Positions 1 to 5,714 of a stretch of DNA of 7,598 nucleotides are shown one piece after another. The position numbers were made by a program, and so were the translations under genes. Source of the DNA: JBFLVQ01 sp040758525 (GTDB lineage Bacteria; Acidobacteriota; Blastocatellia; Chloracidobacteriales; JADJPF01); assembly GCA_040758525.1 (NCBI GenBank), contig JBFLVQ010000471.1:1-7598 (forward strand), given 5' to 3'. Position 1 is the stretch's first letter. Each line of letters starts with the position of its first letter. The notes under the pieces were generated by a model. It worked only from the letters and a program-made list of their open reading frames with translations. It did no database searches and had not been told where the DNA came from.

Positions 1-383
1 CGATTGAAAGCTTCACTAAAGTTAACTTTATATTTATAGGTGTAGAGAGGAAATTTAATAGGTACTTCACCAGCACAGGTTACCGTAATGGTATCGCCTT
101 TCTTAGTGGCTTTAATCTGAAGATCGGAAGGCTCGGGAAAATCTATCGCGTCTCTTCTCTTCAGACATTCCTTTTCTACGGTTTTGGCTTCACGATTATT
201 GATTGCGCCCACACGCACCGCTTCTTTTACGTCATGCTGAAGCTGCTGTACCTTGTAGTAAACCGGCATAAACGCATAAACTACATAACCAGCCATAGCA
301 AAAATCAGCAATATGACAATGAACTTAGTGTTACTTTCGCCTTTCTCTCCTCGACGATGGTCTATTACGTTAGGCTTGCTCAT
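1..383 (-). CDS. DUF4845-like single-pass membrane protein, 3' end cut by window edge
   Basis: The frame opens with ATG at 383 and stays open for 127 codons to the left edge, so the C-terminus is missing. The N-terminus is short, charged and cytoplasmic (residues 1-20). One hydrophobic segment follows (about 21-39, FIVILLIFAM...), then a PVYYK turn, an amphipathic stretch and a beta-rich tail with an ITVTC strand and a pro-rich PIKFPLY strand. This order (N-terminal anchor, PVYY just after it, small extracytoplasmic alpha/beta domain) is that of DUF4845 and minor-pilin-like proteins, whose role is not established. A strong Shine-Dalgarno, GGGAGG (390-395), lies six bases before the ATG, inside the end of aroB. 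The start overlaps the aroB stop by 14 bases, so coupled translation is likely. The family call is from architecture only; that the gene is real is more certain. Confidence 0.75.
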   Translation of the reverse strand, partial: MSKPNVIDHRRGEKGESNTKFIVILLIFAMAGYVVYAFMPVYYKVQQLQHDVKEAVRVGAINNREAKTVEKECLKRRDAIDFPEPSDLQIKATKKGDTITVTCAGEVPIKFPLYTYKYKVNFSEAFN

Positions 384-1503
384 AGTCTTCCTCCCTTTTG
401 AGAGTCGCCGACAGCGCTTGGCGCACTACCATTATCGGTACTGCCTCTCGAATAATAACATGACCGATCCTTTCTGGCAGCACAAACACTAATTGGCCAG
501 CGATCACTTTCTTATCTTGATTCATCGCTTGCAGTATACAGTCTGGATCCAGGTCGGCGATTGCGGGCAGTGGTCCATAAGCATATACAAGCTCTTCAAT
601 CCGTGCTGCCGGATTGGCTTCTATGAGGTTAAGTGCTAGGGCGATTTTGGTTGCCCCTATTATACCATAAGCGACTGCTTCACCATGCTTGAAGCGTCGA
701 TAATGGGTCACGGCTTCCAAAGCATGCCCAATTGTATGTCCAAAATTGAGTATACGTCGTTCCCCACTCTCACGTTCATCCCGACTTACTACACCAGCTT
801 TAATCGCGCAGCAACGCCATAACATATCTCTTAAAACTTGCATATCACCTGCTAAAATCGCGGCTCTTTGTTGCTCGATCAACGCAAACAGCGCAGCATC
901 AGCAATCACCCCATATTTAATCGCCTCGGCAAGGGCGGCGCGTAATTCACGCTTCGGCAAGGTAACGAGAGTTTCAGGATCAATGGCAACCAGCTTGGGT
1001 TGGTGGAAGGCGCCAATAAGATTCTTGCCTAGAGGGTGGTTTACTGCTGTCTTACCACCAATGGCAGCATCTATCTGGCCTAGCAGCGTGGTTGGCAGTT
1101 GTAAGAAATCTATCCCACGTAGATAAGTGGCAGCAACAAATCCGGCCAGATCGCCTACTACCCCGCCACCTAGCGCGATGATACAGTCATTACGCTCTAC
1201 TCTCTCTTGAATAAGAAAAGAGTAGACTTTTTCTGCCGTGCTAAGGGTTTTGAAGCGCTCTCCGTCTCCTATCAAGATATGTTTAACCTGCAAACCGGCT
1301 GCCTTCAAGCTATCACAGACGGCACTGCCATAGTGTGTAAAAACACGTGCATTAGAAACAATAACTGTTTGCTGGCAATGTCGTGACAATATTGTAGGCA
1401 CAATACTACCCAAGCGATGGCGTAGCCCTGCCTCAATAAGAATAGGGTAACTGCGCCCAGCCAGTTTTACATCGATCCGTTCTTGGCCTATTGCTGTAGT
1501 CAT
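370..1503 (-). CDS. aroB: 3-dehydroquinate synthase
   Basis: AroB converts DAHP to 3-dehydroquinate in the cytoplasm, the second step of the shikimate pathway, using NAD+ and a divalent metal. The 377-residue product is of normal family length. Visible motifs are GDGERFKT (79-86), the NAD-binding GGGVVGD loop (112-118), ATYLRG (125-130), the GGKTAVN loop (149-155), KNLIGAF (160-166), and the three metal ligands expected from the family: Glu193 in AEAIKYG, His256 in NFGHTIGH and His273 in KHGEAV. The substrate-contact loop reads LLGQIDAAIGGKT where many homologues have a Ser before GGK; this looks tolerated. The ATG at 1503 is 19 bases from the stop of the peptidase gene. No clear Shine-Dalgarno precedes it, so reinitiation after the peptidase gene is plausible. 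All catalytic elements seen are intact and function is highly likely. Confidence 0.97.
   Translation of the reverse strand: MTTAIGQERIDVKLAGRSYPILIEAGLRHRLGSIVPTILSRHCQQTVIVSNARVFTHYGSAVCDSLKAAGLQVKHILIGDGERFKTLSTAEKVYSFLIQERVERNDCIIALGGGVVGDLAGFVAATYLRGIDFLQLPTTLLGQIDAAIGGKTAVNHPLGKNLIGAFHQPKLVAIDPETLVTLPKRELRAALAEAIKYGVIADAALFALIEQQRAAILAGDMQVLRDMLWRCCAIKAGVVSRDERESGERRILNFGHTIGHALEAVTHYRRFKHGEAVAYGIIGATKIALALNLIEANPAARIEELVYAYGPLPAIADLDPDCILQAMNQDKKVIAGQLVFVLPERIGHVIIREAVPIMVVRQALSATLKREEDYEQA
390..395 (-). promoter_or_regulatory. Shine-Dalgarno of the DUF4845-like gene, inside aroB
   Basis: On the minus strand GGGAGG is followed by AAGACT and then ATG at 383. It is the strongest ribosome-binding site on the left side of the window. 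It fixes the start of the partial gene and lies wholly inside the aroB coding sequence, where it also encodes part of the AroB C-terminus. Confidence 0.7.
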
Positions 1504-1522
1504 AATTGTGTTGAGCTTATCA

Positions 1523-3010
1523 TTAGGATTTCAGTCGTGCCAGAAATTCTGCACTAAGTGGTTCGATCAACAGATTGCCTAAACCGATTTGATAAAGCAG
1601 TTCATCTGCGCTGTAGCGATTGCCAGTATTCCAGATCTCTTTAAGAAAGTTACCCGCTTTGTTGCTATGCCACCAGCGCCGTCCATAACGGGTCATCAGA
1701 TATTCGCGTAGCATTACCTCCAGCATCCAGGCACGTAGATAATTGGCGCTATAGAAACCATCATCTAGATCTGCTAGATATTCGCTGGTATCAAAACGAA
1801 ATAGCGTTGCTGTGCTCATCGATTCAGCATAGATCTCAGCAATCTGGCGTGGTCGCTGAGCGCCTTGTAGTTGTAGTTCATAATGGATTTTGCCAGCATA
1901 GCGCCGTATTGTATAGAGCTTATTCAAGTGTGCTGCTTGAACTAGATCATCCAGTTCATTGTTATGCAGCATCTCTGCTAACCAGAGCGGATCATTGACG
2001 AGATAGTTGAAGAGGAAAGCATAAGCTTCTGTGAGAGCATAGTCGCCAGTGTATTTAAACTCTGGCCGCAGATCATTACCGGTAAAGCCAAAATGCTGGG
2101 AATGGCCAGCCTCATGAAAGAAAGTCTCATAATCTCTCAATCCGCCTACGGGGTTGAGTACCAGTTTAATCTCTTGAGGAATGATAATAGGCGCACAGAA
2201 GGCACGGGGATTCTTTTGTGGACGTGGCTCAATATCCAGATCGATATTCTTCTGGTTGTCAATATTAATACCAAGTCCTTGCATTGTCTCACGGTAGGCA
2301 GCAATGAGAGATTGCGGTGGGAAGAGTTCATCAAAAAGTGTTAGACGAGTAAAGTAGAAAGTGTCTGCACGCTCTGCTTCACTGAGGGATATATGCAGGT
2401 TGCCTGTTAATGTGCGCTTAAGGCTGTTGGTGTATACCTCTTCAGTATCAGCGAGGAAATTCTGCATCTGAGTATCTAGCGCCTGATAGTCTACTTTATG
2501 CAGATGTGAGTACATCTGTGTGTAGCTCTCATAACCGAGTTTGCCAGCTAGTTCATGTAGTCGCTCAATCCGTTCGCTACGTAAATCTGTAGTTGCGCTA
2601 ACCACTTCTGCATAGCGTCTATAGAGTTGACGTCGATGTCCAGCATCTGCCTCATTGGCTAGTAGTAGAGCAACTTGATAAAAAGATACACGCTTTTTGT
2701 TCCACTCAACCGTAGCCTTACTCTCGAAATTGACAATCTCTTCGGTCAACTCCTTGACCTTGAGATCAAGATAGTTCTCCTGTGCAAAGATAAGTAGCCG
2801 TTCTGTAGCAGTCCTATTACTTTCAAAGTATGGGTCGAGTTCGGCCAACTCTTTTTTCAGTTTGTTGATTGCATCAAGGCTATATAGATCGGAATAACGA
2901 TCATAGATCTCCGCAATATCATAACAAGCTTTCTGGCCAGAGAAATGCAGATAATACTCCCGTGTGAGAGCAGCATTGAAATCCACAAACTCACGTAGAT
3001 AAGTTTCCAA
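1523..3010 (-). CDS. M3-family zinc metallopeptidase (oligopeptidase type)
   Basis: This is a gluzincin peptidase that should cleave peptides, probably in the cytoplasm since no signal peptide is seen. Counted from the TTG at 3010 (495 aa), the zinc site is HEAGH at 299-303 with Glu300 as general base. The third ligand is Glu328 in ALTEAYAF. The 25-residue gap from the second His to this Glu is the same as in thimet oligopeptidase (His477 to Glu502). A C-terminal block, GFYSANYLRAW (about 418-428), supplies Tyr420 and Tyr424 in the place of the transition-state tyrosines of M3 enzymes; the usual nearby His is not obvious. The protein is shorter than most M3 enzymes (about 560-700 aa). The frame can also open at TTG 3058, just after a TGA at 3068-3070. 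I prefer TTG 3010 because GGAGG (3019-3023) sits eight bases before it and because the longer start falls inside an inverted repeat. No ATG exists near the N-terminus. Substrate is unknown. Confidence 0.9.
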   Translation of the reverse strand: METYLREFVDFNAALTREYYLHFSGQKACYDIAEIYDRYSDLYSLDAINKLKKELAELDPYFESNRTATERLLIFAQENYLDLKVKELTEEIVNFESKATVEWNKKRVSFYQVALLLANEADAGHRRQLYRRYAEVVSATTDLRSERIERLHELAGKLGYESYTQMYSHLHKVDYQALDTQMQNFLADTEEVYTNSLKRTLTGNLHISLSEAERADTFYFTRLTLFDELFPPQSLIAAYRETMQGLGINIDNQKNIDLDIEPRPQKNPRAFCAPIIIPQEIKLVLNPVGGLRDYETFFHEAGHSQHFGFTGNDLRPEFKYTGDYALTEAYAFLFNYLVNDPLWLAEMLHNNELDDLVQAAHLNKLYTIRRYAGKIHYELQLQGAQRPRQIAEIYAESMSTATLFRFDTSEYLADLDDGFYSANYLRAWMLEVMLREYLMTRYGRRWWHSNKAGNFLKEIWNTGNRYSADELLYQIGLGNLLIEPLSAEFLARLKS

Positions 3011-3018
3011 CAGGGGCG

Positions 3019-3023
3019 CCTCC
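3019..3023 (-). promoter_or_regulatory. Shine-Dalgarno deciding a TTG start of the M3 peptidase
   Basis: GGAGG on the minus strand is followed by eight bases and then TTG at 3010. The alternative TTG at 3058 has no purine-rich site upstream. This favours the shorter 495-residue protein. Confidence 0.55.
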
Positions 3024-3050
3024 AGATATTGGTAGCCGATTAGCCTAAAC

Positions 3051-3070
3051 TGACACAACAGTATGTGTCA
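3051..3070. promoter_or_regulatory. Perfect 7-bp inverted repeat, possible operator before the peptidase gene
   Basis: TGACACA, six bases, then TGTGTCA: both arms match exactly. It lies in the 82-base gap between the sirtuin stop and the preferred peptidase start. On the minus strand its first arm also supplies a perfect TTGACA (3071 down to 3066), a -35-like hexamer, but no convincing -10 follows at 16-18 bases. There is no T-run after the repeat on either strand, so a Rho-independent terminator is unlikely. A repressor site or weak internal promoter is the best reading. Confidence 0.35.
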
Positions 3071-3092
3071 AGACAGGTAGTTACTTTATCGC

Positions 3093-3851
3093 TCACTCAG
3101 CCAAAGCAGCAATAAGGTTTACCATTTGCGGTAAAATAGTGTTGCTTTTGCCCATTATTGTCAGGTGACAATGGGGACTTAGTTCCGTTTTGACAATATT
3201 GATCTCAACCAGATAAGCGTCATTGCGGCGTGCAATGGCAGGCAGTAGCCCACCTGGTAACACCTGGCCAGAACTACCCACAATTATCATCGCTTCACAG
3301 TTCTTTACTGCCGCTTCGGCGCGTTGCCAAAGCTCTTCCTGCATTGCTTCCTGGTAAAGAAGCAGATCGCTACGCCAATCTCCTCCACAAGGACATTTCT
3401 CTTGCAGTAATACCCGATAACTGGTCTCAATAACAGACTTTTTATGGCATTGCTGACAGCGTGCTTGAGTAATTGTTCCATGCAACTTTATTACTTCTAT
3501 CGAGCCAGCACGCTCATGCAGATCATCAACATTTTGTGTAATCACACAACAATGAGGAAATAGACTAGCCAATGCCGCAATCTGGTAATGCGCTATCGTA
3601 GGTTGCGCTGCACGTGTCTGAGAGAGCAGAGTATCGAGCCAGCGTGTCAACAGTTGTGGTCGCTGGACAGCCTTTTCTACACATAGTAGATCTTCGATGA
3701 AGTTAAATTCCCAGATTGGATTACTCTCTGGGCCACTCAAAGTTGGTAGTCCTGCTGCTACTGATATTCCTGCGCCAGTAAAGAGCGTAATCTTTCGCGC
3801 TTGGCGAAGGGTCTTTATTACTTGATCGGGAATCTTCGGTTCAATAGTCAT
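3093..3851 (-). CDS. Divergent sirtuin (Sir2-family NAD-dependent deacylase-like)
   Basis: Sirtuins remove acyl groups from protein lysine using NAD+, or transfer ADP-ribose. From ATG at 3851 the protein is 252 aa, normal for a bacterial CobB-type sirtuin. In order: NAD loop GAGIS (26-30); TQNVDDLHERAG (105-116) with Gln106, Asn107 and Asp109; catalytic His124 in LHG; zinc cysteines C132-x2-C135 and C153-x-C155; GSSGQVLP (192-199), the GTS-type NAD motif; and LVEIN (214-218). Two expected elements are missing. The GIPTFR loop reads GLPTLSG (34-40), losing the conserved Phe and Arg. The YxxR pair of desuccinylases appears as Leu72/Leu75. Zinc and NAD/His residues otherwise look intact, so altered chemistry or weak activity is possible. 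An in-frame ATG at 3881 would add ten residues, but the 3851 ATG forms an ATGA overlap with the methyltransferase stop and gives the usual N-terminus. No Shine-Dalgarno is seen; coupling is likely. Confidence 0.88.
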   Translation of the reverse strand: MTIEPKIPDQVIKTLRQARKITLFTGAGISVAAGLPTLSGPESNPIWEFNFIEDLLCVEKAVQRPQLLTRWLDTLLSQTRAAQPTIAHYQIAALASLFPHCCVITQNVDDLHERAGSIEVIKLHGTITQARCQQCHKKSVIETSYRVLLQEKCPCGGDWRSDLLLYQEAMQEELWQRAEAAVKNCEAMIIVGSSGQVLPGGLLPAIARRNDAYLVEINIVKTELSPHCHLTIMGKSNTILPQMVNLIAALAE

Positions 3852-4525
3852 GACGCTAGTTGTGTTACCAGCATACACCATAGATCGGTGGAGATAGTTT
3901 CCAATATAGTAAATCCAGCATTACGAAAGCACTCACTAATTCTTACTAAGTCATGATGTAGAAACCCTGATAGAATCAATATCCCACGTGGCACAACCAT
4001 TTCCATAAGATCATGTAGCAGTAGAGGAATTATTACTGGAGGGAGATTGACAACGACATTCTGATAAGACCTAGTTGGATAATCACTCAATATACCTTGG
4101 CGTAGCTGAATCTCTCGGTCCAGTCCGTTTAGACGTAAATTGATACGTGCTTGGTGTACAGCATCACGATAAACATCGAAGGCTTCAATCTTAAAATCGT
4201 GGCCTTGCCACTGTGCTAGCCGTGCTGCGCAGATGGCCAGCAGACCATTGCCAGTTCCTACATCAAGCAATCGGCCACCTTGATAATATTTTTCTAGCGC
4301 TTGCAAACACCATTGTGTGGTTTGATGCAAGCTTACGCTACCAAAAGCAGAAGGGACCGAGGCAGAGAGGCGTATTATTAGTCTAGTTGTTAGTTCAGTC
4401 TCACCAGTGTTAAAAGGTGGGCCATAGCAGAGTTGGAAACGTTCACCAATTAGACAGACAAAGGCTGGCGCTTGACGCCGGTGTCGCCTTTTGGTAAGGA
4501 ACTCTGCGCTAAGTTTCGTCTTCAC
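3848..4525 (-). CDS. Short PrmA-like SAM-dependent methyltransferase
   Basis: This is a class I methyltransferase of 225 aa that should act in the cytoplasm with S-adenosylmethionine. Motif I is LLDVGTGNG (86-94); an acidic residue at the end of the second strand is Asp117 in EAFD. Similarity to PrmA, the ribosomal protein L11 lysine methyltransferase, is seen in three places: AFGSVSLHQTT (60-70) against the PrmA AFGTGTHPTT block, the ILILSGFL strand-turn (182-189) against the PrmA LSGIL, and a Trp-Cys near the C-terminus (216-217) as in E. coli PrmA. PrmA is near 290 aa with about 150 residues before motif I; here there are 85, so the L11-binding domain is absent or much reduced. The post-catalytic motif is NLPP (160-163), between PrmA-type NIL and the NPPY of amide/amine methyltransferases. 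The start is GTG at 4525, overlapping the upstream TGA as GTGA. The substrate cannot be named; L11 is doubtful. Confidence 0.85.
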   Translation of the reverse strand: MKTKLSAEFLTKRRHRRQAPAFVCLIGERFQLCYGPPFNTGETELTTRLIIRLSASVPSAFGSVSLHQTTQWCLQALEKYYQGGRLLDVGTGNGLLAICAARLAQWQGHDFKIEAFDVYRDAVHQARINLRLNGLDREIQLRQGILSDYPTRSYQNVVVNLPPVIIPLLLHDLMEMVVPRGILILSGFLHHDLVRISECFRNAGFTILETISTDLWCMLVTQLAS

Positions 4526-5556
4526 ACTACTGTTAATGACACTTTATGCAAGCCTGTTGCGCCACTAGGAAATGCTGAGGTGTAAGATTCTATCTGGCGT
4601 TTATTATTCTCATCAATCAACCGACAGATAAGTGTGTAATTACCTGGTGCAGGTCGTGGCCAGTGATATTTCCAGATTGACCAGACATTCTTTTCTGGTT
4701 GAGTCTCAATCTCTGCCTGTTGCCAACTACTGCCTCCATCAAGACTCACTTCCACTTTGCCAACGGCTGCTTTACCAGCAAAAGCAATTCCTGTCAGTAA
4801 AATATCCTTTCCTGCTGTCTCGATGTTTTCAGCCCGATCCAGGCGTGTAGTGGCTTTGACATCAGCATCATCAGACCAGCCACGCTCCTCCCAATATCCA
4901 GTTACTTTACTATCTGTAATCTCGATCTTTTTCAGCCATTTTGGCTGCTTCATACCATAGCGTCCAGGAATCAACACACGCACAGGGAAGCCATGATTGA
5001 GAGGTATAGGCACTTCGTTCATCTCATAAGCCAGGTAACTAGCTTCATCAAGGGCGAGATCGAGCGGTATGCTGGAGTAGAACCCATCTAGGCCGGTAGC
5101 AAGCATACGTATACCATCGCGCCGTTCCGGTAATACAGGCTTGAGTAGCTCATGCAAAGAGACAACACGCCAACGAGCATTACTCATAGAGCCACCGCCG
5201 GGAGGGTTCTCAATACAGCAGAAGGTGTAATGAATTAGCTTGTTTGGCATTGCCCTAATCTCATCAAGACTAAGAGGAACTTTTTTGCCATCCAGGCCAG
5301 TCAATTCCAGCCGCCATTTGGCAGCATCTATCTCGGGTCGGAAGAACATGTTTACCGAAACGGCATAGAATTCTTCATTAGGAGTGATAAAGCTAATCTT
5401 GCGGCGATGATATTTTTGTGGCAGGCTCTGGTAATATTTCCATCCTCCATAACCGACCACAGCGGCGCCTAGCGCAAGAATGAAGCGGCGACGGCCAAAC
5501 TTAACACCATCCTCATCCATCTTTTTTACTGAACTGAAAAGCTCGTCCTGTGCCAT
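4522..5556 (-). CDS. Tat-exported sulfite oxidase family molybdoenzyme
   Basis: This molybdopterin enzyme should oxidise or reduce a small substrate in the periplasm, for example sulfite or a sulfoxide. From ATG 5556 it is 344 aa. A twin-arginine signal is at the N-terminus (GRRRFILALGAAVV, about 21-34), with no clear cleavage site, so it may stay membrane-anchored. The Moco domain (about 55-225) has FCCIENPPGGGSMSNARW, where Cys114 of the CxxN group is the expected molybdenum ligand, and PGRYGMKQPKWLKKIE (197-212). The C-terminal Ig-like dimerisation domain (about 234-344) shows VEVSLDGGSSW and a PAPGNYTLICR strand, typical of sulfite oxidase rather than MsrP (YedY), which lacks it. No haem domain, cytochrome or Moco-synthesis gene is in view. 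A longer frame opens at 5664, but that start would run across a TATAAT and into the divergent gene. ATG 5556 has GGAG nine bases upstream. It leads the minus-strand train. Confidence 0.88.
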   Translation of the reverse strand: MAQDELFSSVKKMDEDGVKFGRRRFILALGAAVVGYGGWKYYQSLPQKYHRRKISFITPNEEFYAVSVNMFFRPEIDAAKWRLELTGLDGKKVPLSLDEIRAMPNKLIHYTFCCIENPPGGGSMSNARWRVVSLHELLKPVLPERRDGIRMLATGLDGFYSSIPLDLALDEASYLAYEMNEVPIPLNHGFPVRVLIPGRYGMKQPKWLKKIEITDSKVTGYWEERGWSDDADVKATTRLDRAENIETAGKDILLTGIAFAGKAAVGKVEVSLDGGSSWQQAEIETQPEKNVWSIWKYHWPRPAPGNYTLICRLIDENNKRQIESYTSAFPSGATGLHKVSLTVV

Positions 5557-5565
5557 AAAAGCTGA

Positions 5566-5569
5566 CTCC
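5566..5569 (-). promoter_or_regulatory. Shine-Dalgarno of the molybdoenzyme, deciding its start
   Basis: GGAG on the minus strand is followed by nine bases and ATG at 5556. The in-frame ATGs at 5589 and 5664 have no comparable site, and the 5589 ATG overlaps the TATAAT box. Confidence 0.5.
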
Positions 5570-5587
5570 GGTTTAGATATTGCTACC

Positions 5588-5616
5588 ATTATAACGGACC
5601 GGCCCGCACTAGGTAA
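5588..5616 (-). promoter_or_regulatory. Candidate promoter of the minus-strand gene train
   Basis: A perfect TATAAT reads on the minus strand at 5593-5588. Seventeen bases upstream is TTACCT (5616-5611), only three of six against TTGACA. Transcription would begin near 5581 and give a leader of about 25 bases containing the GGAG site. The box reads nearly the same on the other strand (ATTATA), so direction is inferred from its position. No convincing plus-strand promoter for the divergent gene was found in 5557-5714. Confidence 0.45.
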
Positions 5617-5704
5617 CTGACCTATGCAATCTGCTAATTTGCGCACCCAACGGTTCTGTGGCACAGTATACCAATATCGACTTGATAAATCAGGCTGAAA
5701 AGCG

Positions 5705-5709
5705 AAGGA
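5705..5709 (+). promoter_or_regulatory. Shine-Dalgarno deciding a GTG start of the glycosyltransferase
   Basis: AAGGA is followed by five bases and GTG at 5715. The alternative GTG at 5658 has no purine-rich site before it and would lengthen the protein by 19 polar residues. Confidence 0.5.
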
Positions 5710-5714
5710 TAGCC

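Noticed and set aside
746..1126. 126-codon open frame on the plus strand opposite aroB
   Set aside because: It lies wholly antisense to a well-supported aroB, has no ribosome site, and its composition is that expected of a shadow frame.
2093..2344. Open frames on both strands inside the M3 peptidase
   Set aside because: They overlap the region around the HEAGH site of the real gene in other frames; no recognisable product or start signal.
1830..2920. Repeated IAEIY segment near both ends of the M3 peptidase, suggesting internal duplication
   Set aside because: Only five residues match and the surrounding sequence shows no further similarity.
3051..3070. Reading the inverted repeat as a Rho-independent terminator after the sirtuin gene
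   Set aside because: The stem is only 7 bp and not GC-rich, and no T-run follows on either strand.
5557..5664. Extending the molybdoenzyme to the upstream ATG at 5664
   Set aside because: This would add 36 residues ahead of the Tat signal, run through a perfect TATAAT and overlap the longest form of the divergent gene; the GGAG-led ATG at 5556 fits better.
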